A DNA stretch of 64,000 nt from an uncultured Duncaniella sp. (GTDB lineage: Bacteria; Bacteroidota; Bacteroidia; Bacteroidales; Muribaculaceae): NCBI GenBank assembly GCA_910577335.1, contig CAJTMJ010000005.1, positions 1 through 64,000 of the forward strand, written 5' to 3'. Made by a program: the position numbers and the translations under genes. Position 1 is the stretch's first letter, and every line of letters begins with the position of its first letter. The notes below the pieces were generated by a model that was not told where the DNA came from, searched no databases, and worked only from the letters and a program-made list of their open reading frames with translations. Shown in pieces: positions 49,856 to 58,752 of this stretch.

Positions 49856-51286
49856 CTATATTTTCACAAGCGTTTTAGTATGCGTCACACATGAAGGTAT
49901 CTCAGAGGTATAATGCGTCACAAATATAAGTGACGAGCCGTTGCGTGACACAAGCGCATCTATTATCGACTTCACCCTCTGTTTTCGGTTGCTGTCAAGC
50001 CCGTGCAGCGGCTCGTCAAGCACCAACAGAGGCGGTTGTTTTATCAACGCTCTTGCCACTAATACTAAACGCTGCTCCCCTGACGAGAGTTCGGAAAACC
50101 GCCTTTCTTCAATGTGTGATATTCCCAACAGCTCTAACCAAATAAGTGCTTCCGATTTCTCCTCCTCGCTTGCGGCCTTAAACTTGTTCAAGGAATTGCG
50201 CATACCCTGCACCACTATATCCAGCACTGAGGAGGTGGAACGGAAATACAGCTGCATCTCGGGCGAGACATAGCCTATACTGTCTTTTATCTCCCATATA
50301 CTCTCACCTGAGCCGCGCTTGCGGTCAAAGAGTGTGATATCATTTGCGTATGCCTGAGGATTATCGGCACATATCAGACTGAGAAGCAACGACTTTCCAG
50401 ACCCGTTAGGTCCTGTGAGCGACCAGCACTCCCCATGACGCACACACCAGTCTATATCTCGCAATATCTCTCTGGCGCCATATCTGACATGCCCTTTCCT
50501 TATCTCAAATGTCACCTCATGGTCAGCCATCTTGCCGGTTTGCGAAGTCGGATGGGGTAAGGTCCCGGAATCAAAACCGACATCTACAGCATCAGCCCTT
50601 AAACTGTCTATCTCTTTTTTGTCAGTAGCCAAAGAACTGATCACACAATTATCCATGACTATGACTGCGTGGGCATACTCCGGTATATCCGCTCCGTCAC
50701 ACAGCAGCATGACCACTGACACTCCGGCTGCCACTATTTTTTTGATTGTCTCATCAAATTCAACACGGGAACCAGCATCAAGACCTATGTAGGGATTATC
50801 GAGCACCAACACATCCGGAACGCCAATGAGCGCATTAATCATAAGTAATTTTCGCAGCTCGCCACTCGACAGGTAGTTGACTTTCTTATCAGCCACATCC
50901 TTCAGTCCAAGTGTCCCGGTAAGCGAATCCCATTCCCGGCTGTTGATCTTATCGCCCATGACATCTGCGACAGTCGGCACCAAATCATTCATCGTCGCCT
51001 CCAACCGCTGCTCGTAGTACTGCACCTCCATCCCGCTTAAGGCATGGATATCGGTGAATGAAAGCATCTTCACTTTCATCCCCTCTTTGGCAAACCGCAA
51101 TCTGTTACCGTAGGCGTATCTTCCCTTCTCAAGTATCGTACCGAGGGTGGTCTTCCCGCTCCCGTTCGGACCAAGCACCACTGTCACCTCCTTCGGAATC
51201 CCTAATTTATAAGGATTCGCTAATACAACACTCCCATATCCCAATCTCTCACTGTCAAAACCTATTATATATTCTCTTTTTTCCAT
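49856..51286 (-). CDS. Double ABC ATPase (ModF/PhrA-like)
   Basis: A soluble protein with two ABC nucleotide-binding domains in tandem, 476 residues. Domain 1 has Walker A GPNGSGKTT (near 38), signature LSSGELRK, and Walker B VLVLDNP (Asn instead of the usual catalytic Glu following the Asp). Domain 2 has GPNGSGKSL (near 297), LSSGEQRL and LLVLDEPLHGLD. The family includes ModF (PhrA), a molybdenum-linked ATPase. No membrane permease is nearby. It follows GT32 by 17 bases, so they form an operon. The start is the ATG at 51286, as the upstream TTG lacks support. Confidence 0.87.
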   Translation of the reverse strand: MEKREYIIGFDSERLGYGSVVLANPYKLGIPKEVTVVLGPNGSGKTTLGTILEKGRYAYGNRLRFAKEGMKVKMLSFTDIHALSGMEVQYYEQRLEATMNDLVPTVADVMGDKINSREWDSLTGTLGLKDVADKKVNYLSSGELRKLLMINALIGVPDVLVLDNPYIGLDAGSRVEFDETIKKIVAAGVSVVMLLCDGADIPEYAHAVIVMDNCVISSLATDKKEIDSLRADAVDVGFDSGTLPHPTSQTGKMADHEVTFEIRKGHVRYGAREILRDIDWCVRHGECWSLTGPNGSGKSLLLSLICADNPQAYANDITLFDRKRGSGESIWEIKDSIGYVSPEMQLYFRSTSSVLDIVVQGMRNSLNKFKAASEEEKSEALIWLELLGISHIEERRFSELSSGEQRLVLVARALIKQPPLLVLDEPLHGLDSNRKQRVKSIIDALVSRNGSSLIFVTHYTSEIPSCVTHTKTLVKI

Positions 51287-51303
51287 TTGCAAAACCTATT
51301 GGC

Positions 51304-52107
51304 TTATATCCTCATAAATATATATCCTAATCTATTGAATATTCTGAAAAATTTAAACTTTAGCCTTGGAGAGCCAATCACTCTACCGAACAGCGGAATG
51401 GATGTCTCACAACTTTCATCCACAGCATCGCCTTTACTCTTATCCCTCCATCCGCCGAGACACAGGTGTCGGCACGCACTGGCTGCCGAAGGGAAAGCTC
51501 CGTCAAATATCTCTGACGGATATATCTTCAACCCGTCTTTACAGCACTGCAACCGGTCGCTGCTCAGAAAAGGATCATAGCCATACTCCTGATGCGCTAT
51601 CACTGCATCTATCTCAGGCGATATGCGCAGGTCATAACGAAATTCCAAGGGGAGCGATGTGTCCTCTGAAAGGATAAACTTCCGGCTATTATAGTAGCGC
51701 AGACATGACTGTAGAAACGGATGATGCGCCTCCGCACCGAAGGCATGGCTCGTGAGGAAATTCCACGGACGGTTACCCCTCACATGAAACCCAATCTCAC
51801 GTCCTATAAACATTTCGTCCGAACGGAATTCATCAAGGCTCTTAAAGACCTCGACATCTGCATCCATATAAATTCCTCCATACTTCTCCACTGCGAATAG
51901 GCGTATGAAATCCGCGGCGAATGCCCATTTCCGACATTCAAGCGCCTCCTTAAGATACGGGACATCTATATCCCGCACGGCATCCATATCCCAAAGGCGG
52001 TATTCGTAATCCGGCATATACTTATGCCAGCTTGCCATGCAGTGCTTAACCACCTCGGGCATTTCCTCTCCGCTAAACCAACAATAATGGATAATATTAG
52101 GTATCAT
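51304..52107 (-). CDS. GT32-like glycosyltransferase
   Basis: A 267-residue sugar transferase of the Gly_transf_sug/GT32 type, probably acting on a surface polysaccharide or glycoprotein. It starts MIPNIIHYCWFSGEEMP. The nucleotide-sugar DXD motif is in GGIYMDADVEVFKS (near 94-107), preceded by KWAFAADFIRLFAVEKYGG. No membrane segment is predicted. It is upstream of the double ABC ATPase by 17 bases. Donor and acceptor cannot be told from sequence. Confidence 0.9.
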   Translation of the reverse strand: MIPNIIHYCWFSGEEMPEVVKHCMASWHKYMPDYEYRLWDMDAVRDIDVPYLKEALECRKWAFAADFIRLFAVEKYGGIYMDADVEVFKSLDEFRSDEMFIGREIGFHVRGNRPWNFLTSHAFGAEAHHPFLQSCLRYYNSRKFILSEDTSLPLEFRYDLRISPEIDAVIAHQEYGYDPFLSSDRLQCCKDGLKIYPSEIFDGAFPSAASACRHLCLGGWRDKSKGDAVDESCETSIPLFGRVIGSPRLKFKFFRIFNRLGYIFMRI

Positions 52108-52193
52108 GCTGCAAATTTATAAAGAAACATCGCACTGACCATCCTTATTGCACTCTTTTTTCCGACTTTTTATGGATTTCATAAGATTTTTTG

Positions 52194-52201
52194 TATTTTT
52201 G
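52194..52201 (+). promoter_or_regulatory. -7 promoter box of the peptide transporter gene
   Basis: TATTTTTG, 42 bases before the start codon; no -33 TTG at normal spacing. Confidence 0.55.
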
Positions 52202-52243
52202 TAAGCAATTTGAATAATACCTGAATTAACAATTTCTTACATT

Positions 52244-54043
52244 ATGTTTAAAAACCAACCGGCTGGGTTATATGTGCTGTCGTTGGCCAATACAGGCGAA
52301 CGCTTCGGCTACTATACCATGCTTGCCATCTTCCTGTTCTATCTTCAGGCAAAATTTGGCTTTGATGCCACTTGGACTGGTCAGATTTTCTCGATCTTCC
52401 TTGCCTTAGTTTACTTCATGCCCCTCGTAGGAGGTTGGCTCGCTGACAAATGGAGCTTCTCCAAATGTGTAGTGACCGGTATCGCCGTTATGTTCATCGG
52501 TTACGCCCTGATGTCCGCTCCTACCCCCGTGCGTTCCGACACTTCTATGATGATTCTCTTTGCCGCTCTTCTTTTGATATCTGTCGGCACAGGACTTTTC
52601 AAAGGTAATCTACAGGTTATGGTGGGTGACCTTTACAACAACTCACGCTATGGCGACCGCCGTGACGCCGCGTTCTCTCTCTTCTACATGGCTATCAACC
52701 TTGGTTCGATGTTCGCTCCGAAAGCTGCCGTCGGACTTAAGAATCTCGCACTCTCTAACGCCGGCTTCCTCACCAACAACCCGATGGCTGCCACTGTATG
52801 TAACTGGTGTATTGACACAAACAATTTCACCAACATGCCTACAGACCCCGAAAAGATCAAGACAATGACAGAGTTTGCGACTCAGAACGGCATGGCTGCC
52901 GGTGGCGATCTCGCTACATTCCTCAGCCAATACCTCACAAACTTCGCTTCTCAGTGTAATGTGACATTTGACTCACTCCTTACATTTGCCAACGAGTATA
53001 TCACTTCATTCTCTACAGGTTGCTCCTACGCTTTCGCCCTCGCTTGCGGTTCGTTGATTGTGAGCTTCCTTATATATATGCTCGGACGTCGCACTTACGC
53101 ACATATTATCACCGATAAGAAGGACTCAAGCAAGAAGGCTGTCGCTCAGAATGTCAAGGAGCTCACTCCCGAACAGACCAAGCAGCGTGTCATCGCTCTT
53201 CTTCTCGTGTTCGCAGTTGTGATTTTCTTCTGGATGGTATTCCACCAGAACGGTCAGACTCTCACAGAATTTGCCAAGAGCTGTACTTCATCTGACGCCA
53301 CAGGCTGGACCCGTATCGGCTTCAACATCTGGGCGCTCGTTGCAATCGCTGCCGGTGTTTACGCTTTCTTCGGATTTGTACAAAGCACAGCCACTAAGAC
53401 ACGTGTCATCTGCGGTGCTATCCTCCTTGCCGTTATCGGTGTTCTTTGGTATATCTACTCGATCACTCCCGCTGTCGTTGAAGGTGTTGACCCCGCAATG
53501 TATCAGCAATTCAACCCGTTCTATGTAGTTGCCCTCACACCATTCTCAATGGCTTTGTTCGCATGGCTCGGCAAGAAAGGTAAAGAACCTTCAGCTCCCC
53601 GCAAGATTGGTTACGGTATGGTAATGGCAGGTGCTGCATACGGCGTGATGGTTGTCGCATCTCTCAGCCTTGTCGGCACCAACGGCTCTGTGTCACCCGA
53701 CTGGCTTATCTCAACCTACCTGCTCCTTACTTTCGCTGAACTCTTGCTCTCACCGATGGGTATCTCATTCGTCAGCAAGGTTGCTCCTCCGAAACTCAAA
53801 GGTTCTATGATGGGGGGTTGGTTCGCTGCCACAGCTATCGGTAACTACCTCGTGTCTATCCCGATGCTTCTTTGGGGCAAAATCTCAGTTGCCGCTATTT
53901 GGGGAATCCTCATTGTAATCTGTCTCATCTCCGCAGCCTTCATTTTCTCTATCATGAAGAAACTCGAAGCTGCAACCTCCGATGAGCCAGCCCCCGCAGC
54001 TAAAGCTGACGCCATCGAAAACGTCGAAGACGACGCCATCTAA
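52244..54043 (+). CDS. POT-family peptide:proton symporter
   Basis: A 599-residue inner-membrane transporter of the proton-dependent oligopeptide (POT/PTR2) family, importing di- and tripeptides. The ExxERFxYY-like motif is in NTGERFGYYTML (residues 17-28; an NTG replaces the first Glu position). Next come GWLADKW, GTGLFKGNLQVMVGDLY (near 117), the family's helix-5 region and about 14 membrane segments. An extended loop (about 170-260) lies between segments, and a soluble acidic tail ends the protein. The gene is monocistronic with a strong terminator. It may feed on peptides released by the tricorn-like protease, but this is inference. Confidence 0.92.
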   Translation: MFKNQPAGLYVLSLANTGERFGYYTMLAIFLFYLQAKFGFDATWTGQIFSIFLALVYFMPLVGGWLADKWSFSKCVVTGIAVMFIGYALMSAPTPVRSDTSMMILFAALLLISVGTGLFKGNLQVMVGDLYNNSRYGDRRDAAFSLFYMAINLGSMFAPKAAVGLKNLALSNAGFLTNNPMAATVCNWCIDTNNFTNMPTDPEKIKTMTEFATQNGMAAGGDLATFLSQYLTNFASQCNVTFDSLLTFANEYITSFSTGCSYAFALACGSLIVSFLIYMLGRRTYAHIITDKKDSSKKAVAQNVKELTPEQTKQRVIALLLVFAVVIFFWMVFHQNGQTLTEFAKSCTSSDATGWTRIGFNIWALVAIAAGVYAFFGFVQSTATKTRVICGAILLAVIGVLWYIYSITPAVVEGVDPAMYQQFNPFYVVALTPFSMALFAWLGKKGKEPSAPRKIGYGMVMAGAAYGVMVVASLSLVGTNGSVSPDWLISTYLLLTFAELLLSPMGISFVSKVAPPKLKGSMMGGWFAATAIGNYLVSIPMLLWGKISVAAIWGILIVICLISAAFIFSIMKKLEAATSDEPAPAAKADAIENVEDDAI

Positions 54044-54068
54044 AGAATAAATTACATTCATTAACAAT

Positions 54069-54100
54069 AAAAGGGAACGTGCAAGACATGTTCCCTTTTT
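54069..54100 (+). terminator. Terminator after the peptide transporter gene
   Basis: AAAAGGGAACGTG (54069-54081) pairs with CATGTTCCCTTTT (54087-54099), 12 of 13 bases plus a G-T wobble, followed by TCATTTTT. Confidence 0.9.
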
Positions 54101-54172
54101 CATTTTTATACGTGCTGAAAATGCGTTAACACCTGTTAACAAAAATCGGGGGGGGTAATTTTAGTCGGTAAT

Positions 54173-54203
54173 TTTGCTTTTTTAATAAATATACCTACCT
54201 TTG
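54173..54203 (+). promoter_or_regulatory. Promoter of the WecA-like gene
   Basis: TTTG (54173-54176), 19 bases, TACCTTTG (54196-54203). A run of eight G (54148-54155) lies about 18 bases upstream of the -33 element. Confidence 0.7.
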
Positions 54204-54315
54204 CGTACGAAATGCCCCCGTGACATGCCCTTGTATTATAATCATACTCTCCACTTCGGCTATGTTGTCCCTCTAAAATGTAATCTTGCCCTATTACGTT
54301 TCCTTAGTAACACAC

Positions 54316-55446
54316 ATGTTATTAATTGAATACATTCGTCACATGACTTATTATTGGACAATTAACCTTCTTATAATCTTCTCGCTTTGCATTTTGCTGG
54401 CGGGAGTGCTTATACCCCAAATCCTGCTCATCGCATACCGTAAAAATCTATTCGATGAAATTGACGAAAGAAAAATCCATAAAGGAGCTATCCCCCGTTT
54501 AGGCGGAATTGCGTTCCAACCGGTGATAATGCTTTCCATCGCATTGGTGCTGGGCGGAAACATCATGCTCGGTTACAGCAACTTCTCAACAGCCCTTGTA
54601 ACCGACTGCCTGTTGCTGATAGCTACCTTCTGCTCCATATTGATGCTTTACCTTATCGGTATCGCAGATGACCTTATCGGTATCAAATATCGTGCTAAAT
54701 TCGTGGCGCAGATCATCTGTGCCGTGCTACTTATATGCGGTGGTGTTTGGTTTGACTCATTGGGTGGCATTTTCGGCATCCATGACCTTCATCCGATCAT
54801 CGGCTACCCCTTCACAGCAGTTATCATCGTGTTCCTAATCAACGCTATAAACCTGATTGACGGCATCGACGGACTTGCGTCAGGACTCAGTTCAATAGCA
54901 GTGACAATATATGGCGTATCATTCTGCATATTGGGCGAATACGCTCTCGCAGCCCTGTCGTTCGCAACATTAGGTGTGCTTTGTCCTTTTTTCTATTATA
55001 ATGTATTTGGCAATGTAAAAAAACATAGTAAGATTTTCATGGGCGACACCGGTTCGCTGACCATAGGTCTGATTTTATCTATCCTTGGTATCAAGCTTTT
55101 CACAGCCAACCCGGGCGAGCTTTCATTCAACCCCATTGTGCTCGCATTCTCGCCGCTAATTGTTCCTTGTTTTGACGTTGTGAGAGTATATATGCTCCGT
55201 ATCCGCCAGCATCGCAGCCCGTTCCTACCGGATAAGACACACATCCATCACAAACTTTTGGCAGCCGGCTTAAAACCGCGTCTTGCCATGATAACCATCA
55301 TATCCGTGTCAGCGGCGTTCACATTGGTAAACCTGTGGCTTTCATCATTTATCAATCTAAACATCGTTGTGATGCTTGACATTGTGATATGGATTTTTGC
55401 CAATATGTGGCTCTCACATTTAATCGCAAAACGCAAATTATCATAA
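54316..55446 (+). CDS. WecA/MraY-like phosphoglycosyltransferase
   Basis: Polytopic membrane enzyme that transfers a sugar-1-phosphate from a UDP-sugar to undecaprenyl phosphate, initiating surface polysaccharide (WecA/RfE-like rather than MraY). The 376-residue protein has about ten membrane segments. Motifs include KIHKGAIPRLGGIAF (near 50), LIGIADDLIGIKY (near 115), NAINLIDGIDGLASG (near 178), MGDTGSLTIG (near 246) and the loop HIHHKLL (near 313). These hold the catalytic Asp residues and the HIHH motif of WecA. ATG 54316 and ATG 54343 are both possible starts; the second matches relatives slightly better. A TTG at 54286 is unlikely. Confidence 0.92.
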   Translation: MLLIEYIRHMTYYWTINLLIIFSLCILLAGVLIPQILLIAYRKNLFDEIDERKIHKGAIPRLGGIAFQPVIMLSIALVLGGNIMLGYSNFSTALVTDCLLLIATFCSILMLYLIGIADDLIGIKYRAKFVAQIICAVLLICGGVWFDSLGGIFGIHDLHPIIGYPFTAVIIVFLINAINLIDGIDGLASGLSSIAVTIYGVSFCILGEYALAALSFATLGVLCPFFYYNVFGNVKKHSKIFMGDTGSLTIGLILSILGIKLFTANPGELSFNPIVLAFSPLIVPCFDVVRVYMLRIRQHRSPFLPDKTHIHHKLLAAGLKPRLAMITIISVSAAFTLVNLWLSSFINLNIVVMLDIVIWIFANMWLSHLIAKRKLS

Positions 55447-55528
55447 CAACAGATATAAACCCCATCTTATACACATATATTTGCACCTTTGCCGATATTT
55501 CAATGAATAAAATATCGGCAAAAAGTGT

Positions 55529-55536
55529 TATATTTG
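55529..55536 (+). promoter_or_regulatory. -7 promoter box of hflX
   Basis: TATATTTG, 18 bases before the hflX ATG; a -33 element at normal spacing was not seen. Confidence 0.55.
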
Positions 55537-55554
55537 CATGGTTATATAATAAAT

Positions 55555-56790
55555 ATGATTGATCAGATATTAAACGAAGAGATAACAGAACGTGCCGTAT
55601 TGGTCGGACTTATCACCGAACAGCAAAACGAAGCTAAAGCTAACGAATACCTTGACGAGTTGGCATTTCTTGCCGACACGGCAGGTGCTGAAACCGTCAA
55701 GACATTCCTGCAACGGCTTGACTACCCTAACCCTCGCACTTTCGTAGGTAAAGGCAAGCTCGATGAAATCCGTGAATTCATAGAGGACAACGACATAGGA
55801 ATGGCTATCTTCGATGACGACCTGACCTCAAAGCAGGTGCTTAACATCGAACGGGAGCTGAAAGTGAAGATTCTCGACCGCACAAGCCTTATCCTTGACA
55901 TATTTGCCAAACGGGCACGTACCGCAAATGCTAAAACTCAGGTGGAATTGGCTCAATACCAATACCTGCTCCCACGACTCACCCGAATGTGGACTCACCT
56001 CGAACGTCAGCGAGGCGGTATCGGTATGCGTGGACCCGGTGAGACACAGATCGAAACCGACCGCCGTATAATACTTGATAAGATAGCCCGTCTGAAAGAG
56101 GAGTTGCGCTCTATCGACAAACAGAAAGCCGTGCAGCGCAAAAATCGTGGCAAGCTGACACGTGTGGCACTTGTAGGTTACACCAACGCCGGCAAATCCA
56201 CTCTGATGAACCTTCTCAGCAAAAGCGATGTGTTTGCCGAAAACAAACTTTTCGCCACTCTTGACACCACTGTCCGTAAAGTAATCATTGACAATCTTCC
56301 ATTTTTGCTTACCGACACCGTAGGTTTCATCAGAAAACTCCCGACTCACCTTGTTGACTCGTTTAAATCGACCCTCGACGAGGTGCGTGAGGCTGACCTT
56401 CTTGTGCATGTGGTCGATATATCGCATCCCAATTTTGAAGAACAGATCGAGGTAGTTGACAAGACCCTGCGTGAGGTATGCAACGGTGCTGAAAAGCCGA
56501 TGATTATGGTATTTAACAAAATCGACGCTTTTTCATACACTCCTAAGGATGAGAATGACCTCACACCCCGCACACGTGAAAACATCTCGCTTGAAGAGCT
56601 TAAAAAGAGCTGGATGAGCCGTATGCCCCACGACTGTGTGTTTATCTCTGCAAAGAACGGCACCAACATTGACGAGCTAAAACAGATGCTTTATGAACGT
56701 GCAAAGGAAATCCACCTGACACGCTTCCCGTACAACGACTTCCTCTTCCAGAAATATGACGAGGAGGACTCTGCCGAGATAACGGAATAA
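55555..56790 (+). CDS. hflX: Ribosome-associated GTPase HflX
   Basis: Conserved GTPase that binds the 50S subunit and splits stalled ribosomes under stress in characterised relatives. The 411-residue protein has the HflX N-terminal domain (to about 190) with GGIGMRGPGETQIETDRR near 165. The G domain carries G1 GYTNAGKSTLM (near 209), G3 DTVGFIRKLP (near 258) and G4 NKID (near 323); a short C-terminal region follows. The start at 55555 is fixed by the promoter box just upstream, since the frame continues 10 codons further to a GTG. It ends before a 16-bp perfect hairpin and element copy B. Confidence 0.95.
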   Translation: MIDQILNEEITERAVLVGLITEQQNEAKANEYLDELAFLADTAGAETVKTFLQRLDYPNPRTFVGKGKLDEIREFIEDNDIGMAIFDDDLTSKQVLNIERELKVKILDRTSLILDIFAKRARTANAKTQVELAQYQYLLPRLTRMWTHLERQRGGIGMRGPGETQIETDRRIILDKIARLKEELRSIDKQKAVQRKNRGKLTRVALVGYTNAGKSTLMNLLSKSDVFAENKLFATLDTTVRKVIIDNLPFLLTDTVGFIRKLPTHLVDSFKSTLDEVREADLLVHVVDISHPNFEEQIEVVDKTLREVCNGAEKPMIMVFNKIDAFSYTPKDENDLTPRTRENISLEELKKSWMSRMPHDCVFISAKNGTNIDELKQMLYERAKEIHLTRFPYNDFLFQKYDEEDSAEITE

Positions 56791-56815
56791 ATATTACTCG
56801 AATATATTACCCATT

Positions 56816-56860
56816 AACAGATAAGCCCTAACAGTCCTGCGACTTTAGGGCTTATCTGTT
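56816..56860 (+). terminator. 16-bp perfect hairpin after hflX
   Basis: AACAGATAAGCCCTAA (56816-56831) and its exact complement (56845-56860) with a 13-nt loop. No T-tract follows; the last base of the right arm is the first base of element copy B. It could end hflX together with the element. Confidence 0.65.
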
Positions 56861-57053
56861 GAACTGATTTAAACTTTTTATTTTTTAAGATTTGATGCTA
56901 TTTTCGAGATAAATTATCAGCTCGATGAGGGAGCTTAGCGAGCTAAGTGACCGAAGAGATGCTGATAATTCAGCCGAAAATAGCTTCAAAGATTGAAAAC
57001 AAGGTAATTTTCAGCCTGAGTTTAACATTTTATAAAAAGTTTAAATCAGTTCA
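56860..57053. mobile_element. 194-bp nested inverted-repeat element, copy B
   Basis: The same 194-bp element as at 25033, with identical 22-bp terminal repeats (56860-56881 and 57032-57053) and the same nested internal pairs. About 13 substitutions separate the copies by eye, with no indels. Several lie in stems and keep or improve pairing: a G-T pair of copy A is G-C here (CTTAG-CGAG-CTAAG), and the 16-bp internal pair has one mismatch here against two in A. It lies between the convergent hflX and cytidine deaminase genes. No transposase or obvious target duplication was seen. Confidence 0.85.
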
Positions 57054-57112
57054 TCATATCAAATGCCTTATTTCAATACCATATCTGGCAGTTAATTTGC
57101 ATATCAGGTAAA

Positions 57113-57586
57113 TTAAAATTCGTCAAACGCAAGCGGAAGCAATGACTTCACGGATTGCAGGATAAAAAATTTCTCCTTACCGCAAAGTATCACCTTTACA
57201 TCATCCCCGGCAAGCGTCTCATATTCCAACAACGACTGCCGACAAGCCCCGCATGGAGCTATAGGATTATCCACAAACTCCCCATCGGTGCCACGTGCCG
57301 CGATAACTATCTCTTTGAATTTGGACTCGGGATATTGCGAATGAGCATAAAAACATGCCGAACGCTCGGCACATGTACCTGATGGATATGCCACATTCTC
57401 CTGATTCGAACCGGTGACTATTATTTCACCCTCCAACAGTATCGCCGCCCCGACACAAAAATGGCTGTAAGGAGCATAGCTCCTATGGGTAGCTTCACGA
57501 GCCATCCCTACGAGCCTCTTGTCCATTTCCGACAATTCACCGTATGTCGCCACCTTTACAGGCACACTTATTTCAAAATCTTTCAT
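57113..57586 (-). CDS. cdd: Cytidine deaminase (Cdd)
   Basis: Zinc hydrolase that converts cytidine and deoxycytidine to uridine and deoxyuridine. The 157-residue protein has the zinc/catalytic Cys-Ala-Glu in YPSGTCAERSACF (near 70) and the second zinc site PCGACRQSLLEYE (near 112). It is the last gene of a minus-strand cluster, 36 bases after the phosphatase gene, with no obvious promoter of its own. Copy B of the repeat element lies 60 bases past its stop codon. Confidence 0.95.
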   Translation of the reverse strand: MKDFEISVPVKVATYGELSEMDKRLVGMAREATHRSYAPYSHFCVGAAILLEGEIIVTGSNQENVAYPSGTCAERSACFYAHSQYPESKFKEIVIAARGTDGEFVDNPIAPCGACRQSLLEYETLAGDDVKVILCGKEKFFILQSVKSLLPLAFDEF

Positions 57587-57622
57587 AATATCATATTTTA
57601 ATTCAGACCCTCACGCACCATT

Positions 57623-58102
57623 TTATTCGGTAAGTCGATCAAACAGATTACGACACCCTTCCTCAAGGAGATCAAGCACTAATTCAAACCCTTCCGACCC
57701 CTCATAGTATGGGTCGGGCACATAGTCCCATCGATTTCCCGGATTGAAAAATGACGCCATCGGCACAATCTTTTTCTCGGCTTCAGGGCTTGGTGCTATA
57801 CGTTTCAAATTTTTGATATTGTTTGCATCCATACCTATTATGAAGTCAAACTTATCAAAATCCTCGGTCTCGACCTGTCGGCATCTATGCGTCAGCTCCA
57901 AACCTCGCTGCCGTGCATGTACTCTCATTCTTGTGTCAGGCAGCTCACCTATATGGTAACGACCTGTACCGGCAGAGTCAATAATCCATTCATCTTCCTG
58001 CCCCTCTTTAGCCACAATATCCTTAAGCACACCCTCAGCCGCCGGAGACCTGCATATATTCCCCAGACACACAAACAACACCTTATGTTTCTTATGCTTC
58101 AT
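57623..58102 (-). CDS. Low-molecular-weight tyrosine phosphatase
   Basis: A 159-residue LMW protein-tyrosine phosphatase. The P-loop is CLGNICRSPAA (Cys near 12), and the general acid is in VPDPYYEGSEGFEL (near 128). Bacterial relatives dephosphorylate capsule kinases or low-molecular substrates. The unusual point is context: the start codon overlaps the stop of the AbiEii-like gene by 4 bases (ATGA), so it is translationally coupled to a predicted toxin gene. The cytidine deaminase gene follows at 36 bases. Family assignment firm; role in the operon unknown. Confidence 0.93.
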   Translation of the reverse strand: MKHKKHKVLFVCLGNICRSPAAEGVLKDIVAKEGQEDEWIIDSAGTGRYHIGELPDTRMRVHARQRGLELTHRCRQVETEDFDKFDFIIGMDANNIKNLKRIAPSPEAEKKIVPMASFFNPGNRWDYVPDPYYEGSEGFELVLDLLEEGCRNLFDRLTE

Positions 58103-58752
58103 AACTTCTTGCCGTCAATTAAATTTTTTCTTATTAGCGATTCTATATCCTCAGACGATACATCATATATTGGTTCAAGATCTTTGAAGGCTCTATCCAA
58201 AGAGAATCGTTCTCCATTCGTCAACATTGAAAGTAAATTTTTAGTCTTCAATCTATGCCTTGAATATGACAATGCCAAATCTATCATTTCATTTATATCA
58301 TACCCATTTATCAATAAGGCATAAATGTCATAGTAATCCCTAAATTTACTCCTGCGCAACATCACCTCCATTTTCATTGCACCAATTGACATTGGGTCTG
58401 CCACATTAAGATTATTGGATATATTTATCAATTCTTTAACAGGGCAATAATTAGGAGAAGAGTAAAACGAAACTTTCACTCCGCCTACTAAAAATTCCAC
58501 ATGGTCGATATCATATATATCTCGATTTTGGACCTCACCTATTGTTGATAACTCTTTTTCTATTTTAGCCCATTCAACCTCAGGTTTCTCTTTAGCACTT
58601 TTCCTCCATTTCATGAAATCAAGATCCTCGCTTAGCCTCGCCCCTATTTGTAAGGACAAAGCAGTACCGCCAACCAAAGTATAAGGCTTTATTGACTCCA
58701 TTTTTGATATACCATCAAAAATATTGGCTGTTTTTTCAGCTAATCCTTTCAT
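58099..58752 (-). CDS. AbiEii/AbiGii-type nucleotidyltransferase toxin
   Basis: A 217-residue protein of the AbiEii nucleotidyltransferase family, the toxin of type IV AbiE systems; related enzymes modify tRNA or other targets with nucleotides. The catalytic core is in LVGGTALSLQIGARLSEDLDF (GG, then the two metal-binding Asp near 45 and 47). The rest is all-helical, with KFRDYYDIYALL near 145. It overlaps the upstream DUF6922 gene and the downstream phosphatase gene by 4 bases each. The AbiE model predicts that the upstream partner neutralises it; both are inferred from homology and context. Confidence 0.85.
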   Translation of the reverse strand: MKGLAEKTANIFDGISKMESIKPYTLVGGTALSLQIGARLSEDLDFMKWRKSAKEKPEVEWAKIEKELSTIGEVQNRDIYDIDHVEFLVGGVKVSFYSSPNYCPVKELINISNNLNVADPMSIGAMKMEVMLRRSKFRDYYDIYALLINGYDINEMIDLALSYSRHRLKTKNLLSMLTNGERFSLDRAFKDLEPIYDVSSEDIESLIRKNLIDGKKL

